The translations under genes were made by a program, and so were the position numbers. Shown in pieces: positions 46,188-58,435 of a stretch of 64,000 nucleotides of DNA. Below the pieces are notes generated by a model. The model was not told the DNA's origin, did no database searches, and saw only the letters and a program-made list of their open reading frames with translations. The stretch's first letter is position 1. Each line of letters opens with the position of its first letter. The stretch is from Aralia elata (taxonomy: Eukaryota > Streptophyta > Magnoliopsida > Apiales > Araliaceae), in NCBI GenBank assembly GCA_034770075.1, contig CM068379.1, forward strand, positions 22,815,506 through 22,879,505, given 5' to 3'.

Positions 46188-47511
46188 CCTATTCAAATAT
46201 AAATGAAAACTCTTAAATAAAATAGAAATCTCCCATTAAAGGGTTACAACGTTATTAGTAAATAAATCCCAGGTCATCTAACCTTAACATAACATCAATG
46301 CGAAAAACATACTTAAGTCTATTACATAAACATCAATTAAGCAAATACAACAAGTCTTCATCACTTGTTTGCTTTTCCTTTGCCCTTACTAGTGGACGAC
46401 TCATCAGTTCTTTCAACTTTAGCTGCAATGTTATTATGCAAGGGTGAGCAATGATTGCCCAGCAAGTACAACAACAACAATAATAATAACATGCGAAACA
46501 ATCAACTGATATTGAATAATTGAAGATTCAGCTTTTGAGTCAAGAATATAAGACAAGATTCAAAAGAACGTCTGAGGGTCTTAAGACCACGAACTATGTC
46601 CCAGGTTATCAAGTATTTATACTTTAAACCTTTAACAGTCGTAAGACTATATGGACCTTACTTCTCGTACTTAGGGGGATCAACCCTTTGTACTATGTAT
46701 GTGCACAACATCTTAATGCTAACGCGTAAATAAAATCCCCTGTATAAAGGTTGTTCATCTCAGTTTGACATCAAAGTCCGCACCAAAGGAAGTTTGGCTT
46801 GGATTTACTTCAATAATACTTTTAGAATTTAGAACGCTCATCAACTATGGACTAGTCGAATCAATAAGGGTTCGCTAGTCAATCAAGGTTCAAAAGGTAT
46901 AATTCGAGAATCAAAAACTAAATCTCACAAATATACGATTGGGTAAATTCTATATAACTGAAGTATTACAAAAAGGAAATTAGAACTTCTCATTGAATCC
47001 ACGAAATTGAATGGAATAGGAATAATAACTTGCTCAAGTAAGTAATAGCAATATGAAGCTTGCATTCTAAGATAATGAAATTTAGGAACTTGCGTAATTG
47101 AAATCAAGGTAGTATTAGGTAGCTTGCTTTCAATGAAATAATAGATCAAGGTAGAAAACTTGCGTAAACATAAAAGTAAGGATAAGATACTTGCCTCGTG
47201 CGTAGACTATAAATTTAAGACTCACGTTCTTTAATCAACCTATACATTCAGTTTATAAAGTAGTAACAAAATTAGTTACAGTATTATAAACATTTCAGGA
47301 TTCATTGTCATCCAACTTTCATTTTACTACCTAAACTGTTTCTGGTTATCAATCTCACTTCCGAAGTTGTAAACTTAATCATAGCAATATCATACTTAAG
47401 AAGTCCTAAAACTCAACGTCTTGGTATTCGTTCAACATATTAATCTAAGTCTTAAACATGCATAGGGTGACATAGCTTTACTACAAGAAAAGAAAATTTT
47501 TAATTCTTCCT

Positions 47512-47668
47512 GCACTGAGCTCGCCGGGGCGAGAATTTCTTCACAAAATTTCTCGCCGGGGCGAGAAAACTCAGTTTAATGAGCTCGCCGGGGCGAGAAA
47601 CTCAGTTCACTGAGCTCACCGGGGCGAGAAACTCAGTTCATTGAGCTTGCCGGGGCGAGAATCACGAA
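47512..47668. repeat. CTCGCC/GGCGAG palindrome cluster
   Basis: Five units of CTCGCCGGGGCGAG (one arm mutated to CTCACC, another to CTTGCC), separated by AAACTCAGTTCA-type spacers. Cleanest copy of the cluster at 7695-7885. Confidence 0.88.
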
Positions 47669-48901
47669 TTCCAGTTTCTGCAGTTCGCGAAGAACGCAGA
47701 AACAGGCCAAAAATTTCCAATCTTATTATTCTTACGTCAAATTAAACATATCCAGATACTATAATTCATATATAATTGTTACTCAAGCCTTCTAGCATGA
47801 TTCTAACAACTTAAATTGCATAAACCATGAATTTAAGAATCAAAATTTGAGATTTCTATCAGTTTATCAAAGTTTCTACCATTTCCATAAAATCACACAT
47901 AACAGGTTCATTATAAAACCAAATTAATCCGTTTAAATCTTGTTTCCTTCATTTTTACATGCATAAACAAAATAAGTTATCAATTTAATTAACATGCAAA
48001 ACCAGTATCAATTTTATACATTTAAGCCATGCTCGTAACTAACTACTTTGTAACTTTTCAGAGCTTCAATTAAAACATGATTTCATGAAATTAATTACTC
48101 TAAATCACATATACATCATATAAAAAACGCTTATACATGCTTTCTAACATCTAATCATCATTCTATAAAAATTTAGCCATATAACTTAGTTTACAGAGAA
48201 CTCAAAACATGTATTCATGGAGAAAATTAAGAAAACATAATTTAAAGGTTAAATTTAAGAATTACCTCTGATTAAATGCTTTAACTATGCAACAATTGAA
48301 TGTATTTCTTCTCAATTCTCTAATTCCCCACAAATCTCTCTTTTCTCTCTGTATGGACTTTTGGAAACTGATGAATAGTAATGCATGAAATAATAATACG
48401 TGAAACTAAATGGCAGAACATGGTGTCAGTTTAATAACTGGCACCAACTCCCACTAAGGCCATGTTTGGCTAGTCCTCTATTCTTCCCTCTAGTTTATTT
48501 TAATAAATAGCTTATAATATAGTTCATGTCACACATTTAATTAACTAAATAATCTTACTAAAATCAATTAAATAAAATAGAATAATTCTACATTAAATCA
48601 TATAAATAAAATTCTCATTTATTAAATATGATAAATTATTAAATCTCTAATTAATATTAAATTAAATAGAAATAACATTATACTTATTTAAATAATGCAT
48701 TTAATCAAATAAATTCAATTAAACGCATACTTTAAATATAAAAATATTCTCCATGTCAATTTTACTAATGTAACACATATAATTAAATTAATCTACCACA
48801 AATTCATCGATTACTCAATTAATTCAACAATCAAATCATCGAAAAATATTTATTCAATCAATAAATATTTAAATTAAGTTACAAAATTCTCGTTCTTTCC
48901 A

Positions 48902-49924
48902 TTTTGGCTGTTTGTCTCCTTTTCATCTTCCTTTTCCGCTCTTTTTCAATCAGCCTTAGTCGATACTCTTCAAATTTCTTCCTTTCAATCTTCCTTAGCC
49001 TTCTTTCTTCCTTAAGTTTCTTCTCAATCTTCTTTCTCCTTTTTTTCTCCTTGCTAATTGATTCTCCTTTCCTTTTGGCACCTTGTTTAGACCTTTTTCT
49101 TTTCTTTAAGGCCTTTGATCCAGAACTTGAGACTTCCATAGTAGGTTCTTCTTCATTTCCTTGAGAATCTGGCTCAGCATCAGCCATCACAGCCTCATTA
49201 TCACCTTCTCCAGTTTTAACCAAATGGACCTATTCATTAGTTTCATCATCTTTGTTAGGCTCCTTTATGGCCTTTCCTGTTTCACTTTCTTCTTCTTCCT
49301 CTGGTTCTGCAGCTTCAATGTCTTCATTGATTTGTTGCTTGGACATATCAGCTTCCTCAGTCGAAACATTATCATCAAATTCAGGTTGGACCACTTCTTC
49401 CTTCTTATGACTTGATTCAAGAATTGGTGCTATTTCAGCCATTTCATCATCATTGTCATGAGGCTCAAGGGAGTAAGCCTTCATTAATTTCATCTTTGCT
49501 GGGCTCAGGAATAGAACCCTTCACAGCCAAATCTGCTTCTTGACTAGACATAGGCATGTCTTCCTCCTTGGACATATTATCTTCCTTGTTCTCTGATCCA
49601 GTTTTCGAGTTATTTGTTGAGGTTTCATCTTCAGAAGTGTAGGATTTGTTCTCCTCAAGACTTAGTGATTCTTCATCATTGTCATCAATTTCAATGATTT
49701 GAGGCGGTTCGGTGTTGACTGGACCCTTCCATTGTTCTCTTAATCTCATGCTCATTCTTCTTGGAGCAGTCTTGATAATTGTTTTCTTTTCTACCTTCTT
49801 CTTTTCCGACTTCTTATTCTTTCCCTTTTTTTCTTTTTCTAGCACAGGGCTTGACTCTTTCACAGGCACATAGTCCATTGGCTCATCAATATCTTCAGCA
49901 CTTTTTACCGAATCAGGTGAAGGA
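48902..49924 (-). pseudogene. Lys/Glu-rich ORF of unknown function, 3' part
   Basis: Continues the minus-strand ORF of 57476-58435; Copia-1 lies between. Crossing the ACTTT duplication, the codons for AEKV and PSPDSVKSAED stay in one frame. Contents: a basic block with PRRMSMRLREQW (49735-49770), long acidic Ser/Glu stretches, a frame shift near 49480, a TAG at about 49228 and a strongly basic coiled-coil-like end (KKRKRSKQ to RKMKRRQTAK) that runs into the chromovirus LTR. No enzyme motif. It resembles low-complexity proteins associated with plant retroelements; a host gene is possible. Confidence 0.6.
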
Positions 49925-49929
49925 ACTTT

Positions 49930-51728
49930 TGTTAGGTTTGTATATGACGCGAACATGCAATCAAATTACATAAATAAAGCGGAAGCGCGATAAAATCGGA
50001 TTTTTTAAAATTTTATACAAACCATCACCATGATCAATCTATGTGCTCAATTAACGATATAAACGAAAAAGATAGAGATAAAAATTATACCCTCGTAGAA
50101 CCGTGCTTCCTCAGGTACAAGTTCACCTCCAATTCTTTCGCGTTCTCCTTGAATTCCACCGACTAAATTCCTTTGCTTGATCAACGTTAGCCACCCAAGT
50201 GTTTGGCCTCTAGAGGTGATCCACCAAGGAAGAATAGTTATTCAAGAAGATGGGTGTTGGCAAAACCCTAGTTTCTATCTCTATAGAAATTGTAAGTACT
50301 CTCCACAATCTAATACAAGAGTGTGTAACCCTAATCTATGATAAGACTCCTCTTATTTATATATGTAGGAATAACCCTTCCCTAAACTATTTAGGATTAG
50401 AGTTTCTATTATAATTAAACTCATTTAATTAATTATGCTCCTAATCCAATTAGGAATTCATGAGAGAGTACTTCTATTAATTAATTCTCAATCTCTATTA
50501 GGAATTAAATAATAGTAATAGTAATAATAATAATAAGACTCCTCTTATTAATTTATATTTAATATTTCCAAAATATTAAATAATAAATATTAAGCTATTT
50601 AATTTATTCTATCTCCATAGATTAAATTAAATACACTTAACTTATTATTACAATTATGCCATTTACTTTTTAAATAAATATTTTTCTTTTGCGGTGTGAC
50701 CCTTTAGGATCTCCATATTAAACCGGTTGTGAATAAATCAATTAGAACAATTCTAATTATATTTAAATAAATAAATTAAACTATTTAATTTATTTTAATA
50801 AATAATATTTATTCTACAATAAGGGTAAGCCCCCTTAGCGATCAACGACTTTCCAGATAATATAGATTTTAACATTAATCATAAAAGAACCTTTCAGTGC
50901 ATAGTTACTGTACAATTCAATCCTTCTACCATACAATGTCCCAATTAAATATAAGACATGGAATTACTGTCAAGTCTTATTTTATGTAATTGTATGTATT
51001 TCGATTCTCAAATGCACAACTCTAAATAATGCAAATTAGAAACTCCTTTCTAATTTCATTCTGCCTTGGCCAAGGACTACTGAGTTGTCATTTATCGAAT
51101 CACATAGGACATTCATATCTTTTACTAGACATGGTAGATTCTTTGTTGATCATTTACCTATCTCCATGTACAACTTATTATACCCAATCATACCCTTTGA
51201 TATACCCTAAAGGTCTTAAGGGACATGTCAAAGTATAACTCATCATACACAAGATACTATGATGATCTCAAGTCCAAAGATCACTTGTACTACTATCACT
51301 ATAGGAATTCCTATTGACAGGCGAGTAAAACTCCATTAGGTATTCCTTAGCGAGTCACGTTCAGTGAACTTATTCTTTAATAAGCACCTACATACTTGCT
51401 TTAGTGTCTCCACACAAATGATTATGAGATCAATCATCCTCTTCCTAAGAGCAAGCAACATATGTACTAATATATCCGGATTCACTAATCCCCTTTTTAG
51501 TAATCCAACGATTAGGAATGATTTTAGTTTGTGAGCTATCTAGAATTTAGATCTCATTAGCATGATCACCATCATGATTCTAAAAGCATTGCTCAAAACT
51601 ATGGGTTTATCCCATTTAATATAACAGCACCATGTAGATAATGTAAAATGCCTTTTTAACTGAATAAGATTACAAAGTATATGCTACATCATATCAAATA
51701 TGATTGGCTTGTGTGTATACTACTTTCA
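49930..51728 (-). repeat. Copia-1 3' LTR
   Basis: On the plus strand starts TGTTAGGTTTGTATATGACG and ends ATACTACTTTCA. Near-identical to 55676-57470 and related to 58436-60386. Short minus- or plus-strand frames inside all three are not genes. Confidence 0.94.
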
Positions 51729-52700
51729 ATCTCCCACTTGCACTAAAGCCAATCGTCATGGTATCCAATACCCTTCTTCTATATGTGACGATCATCCTGC
51801 TATTTGGATAAAGCTTCAGTAAATGGATATGCAATGTTGTTCTTGAGAGTCCACTATCTCTATAGTGACTTTTTCTTCTTTCAATGATTCCTCTAATCAA
51901 ATGAAAGTGCCGCAATACATGTTTGAATCCAAGATGAGACTTAGGAACTATTCATAGTTCTGTAATGAACTTTTCATCCAAACAATTAACTTGCAGCTTC
52001 ATTTATAGCTATATACTTTGTCTTTGTCACTAAACCAGCAATAGGTCTATCTACAGGTCCCTTGGTTTGACTTAAAGTGCTTTGTGGTTCTTGAACTCTT
52101 TCAAGATCTATTACCCTCCCACTAGCTCCTTCAATGATAAACACCTTTATACAAGAAGGCAGTGTGTAGGATTATAGTAATAATACCCTAAACTTTCTTT
52201 AGGATATCCCACAACTCTGCACTTGTTAGATTTTGTCCTAAATTTATCTTTTGAAATATTTTCACATAAGTTGGACAACCCCTTATCTTAACATACTTAA
52301 GATTAGGAATCCTCCCTATCCATAACTTTTATGGAGTCTTGGGGTCGGATTTTGAGGTTACCTTATTTTGTAGATATGCAACCGTTTCTAGGGTATAACC
52401 CTAAATGGATACTAGAATATCGGTAAAAATCATTATGGACCGCACCATGTTCAACAAGGTACAATTTCTCCTTTTAAATACACCAATCAATTATTGCATA
52501 TTAGGAGGTGTCCATTATGAGAAAATACCATTTTGAGATGATCTAAAAACTCATAGTATAAGTATTCTTTCTTCGATCTGATCAAAAAATCTTAATACTT
52601 TGTCAATTTGTTTCACTTCTGAATTCTTTGAACCTTTCAAATGATTCAGACTTGTATTTCATCAAATACACATGTTCAACTCTTTGAATGATAATCTCCT
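51729..52700 (-). pseudogene. Copia-1 integrase end and RNase H end
   Basis: From 52500 down: integrase C-terminal motifs (LNMVRSIM, then YTLETVAYL and KLWIGRIPNLKYVKI in broken frames, 52480-52270), followed at about 52090 by RNase H remnants (RPIAGLVTKTKYIA, then a RNase H tail with FTEALSK and DDWL ending near 51745). RT, normally about 250 residues, is lost between them. Confidence 0.75.
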
Positions 52701-53149
52701 TTTCTTTAACTAGTTTGTTCAATTTGCAAAATTATTTTTCATGTAAGTCAAGTTTTCAAAGTCCATCAAGTGATCTTCCAATTTCAAACAAAACATTATC
52801 ATTATAAATAGAACAATAATTGTTCTTAAATATAATACCAGAACCTTCCTTGTCCAATAACTAATAATGTTTCTTAAGAGAACTGGAACATAATAACAAC
52901 TTATTAACTTAATAGACTTGCCCGTAGGCAATGCTAAACTATAAGTTCCTACGGCTAATGTAGCAACCATTACTCCATTCTCCGCACGTAAGATTACTTA
53001 CTCTTTGTTTAGCTTTCTACTCCTGCTTAGTCTCTGTATTGGATTGCATACGTGAGAACTATAGCCGGTATCCATTACCCAAGTAGAACCTTGACTTACA
53101 AAAAGATTTATTTCAATGATGAACAAACCTATATCTGTAACCGAAGCTT
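52701..53149 (-). pseudogene. Copia-1 protease and GAG-pre-integrase region
   Basis: Contains STWVMDTGYSSHVCN with the D-T-G active site (near 53075), then a stop, followed by LAVGTYSLALPTGKSIKL and CYYVPVLLRNIIS (52940-52850). This is the usual order in copia pol; the downstream part is degraded. Confidence 0.8.
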
Positions 53150-53979
53150 TACTAAGCTTCTTCTGGTTAGCCTCTGCAAGATGCTCCTTACAGTTTTCTT
53201 TCTAGTGTCCAGGTTTATTGCAGTAGAAGCAAACTCCTTTGCTATCTGCATCAGTTTTGTTCTTAGTGTCCTTAGTTATTGCCTTTCCTTATACCTTATT
53301 TTAATTGTTCTTTTTTTTAAGAAGATCCTTTGGCCCTCTTCCGCTTCCTGGAAGAATCGTCTATCAGTAAGACTTGGTCTTTTTTGGTTGAAAAGTGACT
53401 CTTTACAGTTTTCAACGTGTTTAAACAACTCATGCAGGCTGGCATATAGCTTGTTCACGTGGAAATTCACAACAAATTGTGAGAAAGAGTCCGTGAGTGA
53501 TCGCAAGATCAAATCTTGGATCAACTCTCCATTCATGACAAAACCCTCTTGTCCTAATTGTTCGATCGAATTAATCATTTTAAGGATATGTGTCTGTACT
53601 GTAGTGCCATTGGTCATTCTAGATCGTAAGAGCTTCTTAGATATCTTATATCTAGTAGTTCTACTTTCCTTACCATTCAACTCCTTGAGGTGCAGGAATA
53701 CAATAGCAGTATCCATAGTTTCATGCTGATGCTGAAGCTCATTACTCATGGATGCGAGCATGATGCATTGAGCCAACTGTGCATCATCTTGCCACTTTCT
53801 AAAAGTAGCAATCTCTTCCTCAGAGGCATTGTCTACAACCATTGCAGGGATAGGCATATTAAGGATATAAGATAGCTTTTCAGCCTTGAGAACTATTCTC
53901 AGATTCCTTAACTAGTCCGTGTTATTTGGTCCAGTTAATTAGCATCTAATATGCTCCGCAGTGATAGTAAATTAGACAT
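53150..53979 (-). pseudogene. Copia-1 gag
   Basis: Starts MSNLLSLRSILDAN at 53979, then a stop and frame shift. The main frame (53857-53276) shows KLLRSRMTNGTTVQTHILKM, LIQDLILRSLTDSFSQFVVNF and ASLHELFKHVEN, the UBN2-type copia gag core. The zinc knuckle is CFYCNKPGH-stop-KENC near 53205, with TAG where Trp is expected. Another TAG replaces Trp in NNTD-stop-LRNLRI (near 53920). Confidence 0.88.
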
Positions 53980-54617
53980 TGTAAAAATTCTGTAAATGAA
54001 ATAGACAACATTTTAGCATACATTCATTTAATTAATTACCAAAATAAATTAGGTCTTTATTTTAAATTGGTATCTCTCACTATTTTCGTCAAACTATATT
54101 ACCCTCAATTTATAGTTCGGCAAATCTAATTAAGGATTTGCTAGTGAGAATAAGGATCTCATTTCAAATGTATATAGCCTTGTGTGTGCACAACAAACTA
54201 TATATAAATAAATAGGTAGACAACTATTGTCAATTACATCACTATGTAACTCTTTGTATTTTGCCTCTTAGATTATAATAGTCAAGTGTGTGTACATCCG
54301 AACTAAAATAATCTAAGTTAAGTCCAACTTAGCACTTCCATATATGTGAAGAGAAAAAGACCGCCCTTGTGTGTGCACAATAAAGCAGTAATGTTCAATT
54401 CCTTAATAAGCATAAAATGTGATAAAATAACATCTTATATATTTAATACTCGCCTTGTGTGTGCACAACAAACTCATATTAAATATTTAATACTCTATTG
54501 TTTTACCATGCTAGAAGGCGACGTTCGATATTTCAAAATATCTTTGAACGCTTGGGACTTAATATGATTTCTTTGAGGGGTTTGTTATTAATAGTCTCAT
54601 CTTGTTTAGCGTGCATG

Positions 54618-54656
<39 letters not shown>

Positions 54657-55435
54657 CGTGTCATATTATTTAACATGCGAAGCATGTTGGATAATATATA
54701 ATATATATATAGTAATCATGCACATATAGAATACTATATTCTACCCAGATTGATTATGGACTTTTATTCTAGTTTGGTTCACTAGAGCCACCAAGTGAAC
54801 CAAAAGGTCAAACCTAGGGTGCAAGAATAAAATTTAAATATAACTATTACATTTAAACTCGGGCTCCATTACAAACGGGTCTTCATGCGCTCCTTGCTCC
54901 TTTGTCTCCAATTCTTTAAAATTAATTCTAACTAGTCCTATTATAAAAACTATTTATAATAAATAGAAACCTTGATCAGCAGTCAAGGGAAAGTACATAG
55001 AAGGGAGATATAATTTTATATTAAGAAACAATTAGAGAAGACGAGGTACGCAGACCCCATTTATAAAAACCCATACATTCAAGCATCCTCTAAAATAATT
55101 TCAATCAGACATTGGTTAATAGTCCATAATCATTCCCTATTTATTATCATACATATCTCTATATGTATCAATAAATAATATTCATCCCATGAATAATAAA
55201 ATCATTCCATATATGGATTGATATCAATTAATGGGCAAACGTTTTGCTAATATTTAGTTTTTGAAACAAAATAAACTCTTTTATTTTAATCAAAAACCAA
55301 ATCCAAATTAAACTCCTTTAATTTTAGCAAACTGAAATCCTATTCCAAATAAAATAAACATCTTTATTTTAAACTTATATCAATTAAATAAAACATTTAT
55401 TTTAATTGAAGGAAAAATTATTTTTCGGATTCTGC
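53980..55435 (-). other. Copia-1 leader
   Basis: AT-rich untranslated region between primer site and gag, with a TA dinucleotide run (54621-54653) and repeated phrases around CTTGTGTGTGCACAA (54180, 54366, 54454) forming three dispersed short repeats. No domain seen. Confidence 0.65.
54621..54653. repeat. (AT)n microsatellite
   Basis: About 16 AT units. Confidence 0.97.
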
Positions 55436-55437
55436 TG

Positions 55438-55564
55438 TCCGGCGCAGCTGTGCCCAGAATGAACTGGGAGACGGCGCAGCTGTGCTGAACCCCAGAAATG
55501 ACTTTCTGGGTTTGGGCGCAGCTGCGCTCCAGAATGTACTAGAAACGGCGCAGCTGCGCCGCGT
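55438..55564. repeat. GGCGCAGCTGCGCC palindrome cluster
   Basis: Four copies centred on CAGCTG at 55445, 55477, 55519 and 55551 (spacing 32, 42, 32). The last is a perfect 14-base palindrome; others have one changed arm base. Spacers share CCAGAATG-like text. Lies in the Copia-1 leader. Confidence 0.9.
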
Positions 55565-55662
55565 AGCAGATTCAGAAAAACAGATTCTGCCCAAAAATTT
55601 CGATCCAATCGCATATCATACACACATGGAATCATCAAAATTGATAATTAGCACAAAATCTG

Positions 55663-55674
55663 TCTCTGATACCA
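55663..55674 (-). promoter_or_regulatory. Copia-1 primer binding site (tRNA-Met)
   Basis: TGGTATCAGAGA on the minus strand, one base after the LTR end, matching the initiator tRNA-Met 3' end except at the last base. Confidence 0.88.
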
Positions 55675-55675
55675 C

Positions 55676-57470
55676 TGTTAGGTTTGTATATGACGCGAAC
55701 ATGCAATCAAATTACATAAATAAAGCGGAAGCGCGATAAAATCGGATTTTTTAAAATTTTATACAAACCATCACCATGATCAATCTATGTGCTCAATTAA
55801 CGATATAAACGAAAAAGATAGAGATAAAAATTATACCCTCGTAGAACCGTGCTTCCTCGGGTACAAGTTCACCTCCAATTCCTTCGCGTTCTCCTTGAAT
55901 TCCACCGACTAAATTCCTTTGCTTGATCAACGTTAGCCACCCAAGTGTTTGGCCTCTAGAGGTGATCCACCAAGGAAGAATAGTTATTCAATAAGATGCA
56001 AAACCCTAGTTTCTATCTCTATAGAAATTGTAAGTACTTTCCACAATCTAATGCAAGAGCGTGTAACCCTAATCTATGATAAGACACCTCTTATTTATAG
56101 ATGTAGGAATAACCCTTCCCTAAACTATTTAAGATTAGGATTTCTATTATAATTAAACTTATTTAATTAATTATGCTCTTAATCCAATTAGGAATTCATG
56201 AGAGAGTACTTCTATTAATTAATTCTCAATCCCTATTAGGAATTAAATAATAGTAATCGTAATAATAATAATAATAAGACTCCTCTTATTAATTTATATT
56301 TAATATTTTCAAAATATTAAATAATAAATATTAAGCTATTTAATTTATTCTATCTCCATAGATTAAATTAAATACACTTAACTTATTATTACAATTATGC
56401 CATTTACTTCTTAAATAAATATTTTTCTTTTGCGGTGTGACCCTTTAGGATCTCCATATTAAACCAGTTGTGAATAAATCAATTAGAACAATTCTAATTA
56501 TATTTAAATAAATAAATTAAACTATTTAATTTATTTAAATAAATAATATTTATTCTACAATAAGGGTAAGCCCCCTTAGCGATCAACGACTTTCCAGATA
56601 ATATAGATTTCAACATTAATCACAAAAGAACCTTTCAGTGCATAGTTACCGTACAATTCAATCCTTCTACCATACAATGTCCCAATTAAATATAAGACAT
56701 GGAATTACTGTCAAGTCTTATTTTATGTAATTGTATGTATTTCGATTCTCAAATGCACAACTCTAAATAATGCAAATTAGAAACTCCTTTCTAATTTCAT
56801 TCTGCCTTGGCCAAGGACTACTGAGTTGTCATTTATCGAATCACATAGGACATTCACATCTTTTACTAGACGTGGTAGATTCTTTGTTGATCATTCACCT
56901 ATCTCCATGTACAACTTATTATACCCAATCATACCCTTTGATATACCCTAAAGGTCTTAAGGGACATGTCAAAGTATAACTCATCATACACAAGATACTA
57001 TGATGATCTCAAGTCCAAGGATCACTTGTACTACTATCACTATAGGAATTCCTATTGACAGGCGAGTAAAACTCCATTAGGTATTCCTTAGCAAGTCACG
57101 TTCAGTGAACTTATTCTCCAATAAGCACCTACATACTTGCTTTAATGTCTGCACACAAATGATTATGAGATCAATCATCCTCTTCTTAAGAGCTAGCAAC
57201 GTATGTATTAATCTATCCGGATTCACTAATCCCTTTTTTAGTAATTCAACGATTAGGAACAATTTTAGTTTGTGAGCTATCTAGAATTTAGATCTCATTA
57301 GCATGATCACCATCATGATTCTAAAAGAATTGCTCAAAACTATGAGTTTATCACATTTAATATAACAACACCATGTAGATAATGTAAAATGCCTTTTATA
57401 ACTGAATAAGATTACAAAGTATATGCTATATCATATCAAATATGATTGGCTTGTGTGCATACTACTTTTA
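55676..57470 (-). repeat. Copia-1 5' LTR
   Basis: Partner of 49930-51728. The right terminus reads CTTTTA instead of CTTTCA, a C-to-T change of the conserved terminal CA. Followed by the ACTTT duplication. Confidence 0.94.
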
Positions 57471-57475
57471 ACTTT

Positions 57476-58435
57476 CTCGGCTAATTCTTCTTCAGATGCA
57501 GACATCTTTTCCTTTCCTTTATTCTTCCTCATAAGTTCAGAAGACTCATCCTTTTCCTTGTCATTCAAATTGTCGTTCTTATGTGACATGGATTCTTTAT
57601 TAAATTTGGCAGGGGCTTTTTCTACTGATTCAGTCTTTTACTCCTTCTTTGTGAAATGATCTTGGAGACAGGTGAGCTCTTTTGAGAGACTTTAGGAGAT
57701 ACCTTTTCAACCTTCTTCCCTTTTTCAAGCTTCCTTTTCTTCTTAGAAGACAGATCATCATCGATGACACGAGTTCTATTTTCTGGTTGAGTATCAGACT
57801 CTCGATCTTCCTCCACAACTTCATTTTCCTCTTTCCGTTGGCTTTCGAGGATTTTTGCTCCTTGTTACTACTGCTCTTAGATTCTTCTGCCTTGTTAGCC
57901 TTCCTAGTTTGAGGATTCTTTTCCCAGTCTTCAAATAGCCTTAGAGTAACTCTTTTGTTGTAGTTTAAGGCTTCTCCTTCTTCATCTCCAATTCTGCTTG
58001 AAAGTCTTTTCTTTAAAATGATGTTGATGAATCTCCTATAAAACATTTTGGGAGTCGATTTTCTTGCTTCGATTTTTGCTTTGGCATCTTCAATCCAGCT
58101 TTTCAGCCAATCCAAGAGAATAGCTCCAAAATTGATTTTCTTCTTCAAAACAATAGTCATGGACTTTAGTTGTAGTTCACTAACTGTATCGTATGTTGTA
58201 TCCTTACAGAGGATACATTTCCCAACTATGTCAGCCAGGAATTCATAATGTTGAGGAAAATCTTTCTTTTTGATCCCCCTTAGGAGAGACTTCTTCTTAT
58301 ATCTCATCAGTTATAGTTCTTCTTCACCATCAATGTCGTCGAAGGAAGTAATTCCTTGATTGAGAAACCCTAGGCCATGTTGATTTTCGAAACACCCCTT
58401 TGCAAAGTGATTCCTTTGACTCTTGTAGTTAGAAC
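57476..58435 (-). pseudogene. Lys/Glu-rich ORF of unknown function, 5' part
   Basis: Minus-strand frame entering from the Copia-2 boundary. Residues read NHFAKGCFENQHGLGFLNQG, an acidic DDIDGEEEL, a stop (TAA near 58312), then an open region with FPQHYEFLADIVGKCILCKD and KKINFGAILLDWLKSWIEDA, then a shift near 57830 into a charged stretch with SQRRSKRLN. The LADIVGKCILCK segment resembles a domain seen beside plant retrotransposon gag-like or env-like ORFs, as far as I recall; the match is uncertain. Together with 48902-49924 it covers about 1.98 kb and is open at both ends. Confidence 0.55.

Larger units (their letters stand above)
6169..48901 (-). mobile_element. Tekay/Del-like chromovirus (Ty3/gypsy), split by nested elements
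   Basis: A minus-strand Ty3/gypsy element read from right to left: 5' LTR 48901-44373, tRNA-Met primer site, coiled-coil ORF, gag with zinc knuckles, protease, [Ogre-A insertion], RT, RNase H, integrase with a chromodomain-like tail, polypurine tract, 3' LTR 9250-6169. Without the Ogre-A and solo-LTR inserts it is about 12.1 kb. The protease resumes across the AACAA duplication (12963-12967 and 41900-41904), so both halves belong to one element. No matching target duplication was found at its outer ends (ATGAT left, TTTTG right), possibly because the left end is noisy. The lineage call rests on the integrase tail and gag motifs and is an inference. Confidence 0.8.
44373..48901 (-). repeat. 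Chromovirus 5' LTR, carrying a solo LTR
   Basis: Spans 4529 bases, or about 2.8 kb without the inserted element at 44459-46187 and its duplication. On the minus strand it starts TGGAAAGAACGAG and ends GAGAGTGTCACA. Related to 6169-9250 and, in part, to the solo LTR at 60429-63157. Confidence 0.88.
49930..57470 (-). mobile_element. Copia-1: defective Ty1/copia element
   Basis: 7.5-kb element bounded by ACTTT (49925-49929 and 57471-57475). On the minus strand: 5' LTR 57470-55676, tRNA-Met primer site, leader with palindromes, gag, protease, partial integrase, then a jump to the RNase H end, purine tract AAGTGGGAGA, and 3' LTR 51728-49930. Most of RT is missing. LTRs are 1799 and 1795 bases and very similar by eye, pointing to a fairly recent insertion despite the broken coding region. 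Confidence 0.92.

Noticed and set aside
51029..51238. 69-codon ORF conserved at 51029, 56770 and 59539
   Set aside because: It lies inside the three copia LTRs, opposite in strand to the element's genes. Conservation follows from LTR identity; no start context or domain supports it.
55438..55564. CRISPR-like array of palindromes with spacers
   Set aside because: This is plant DNA; units are only 14 bases, there are four of them, spacers resemble each other, and there are no cas genes.
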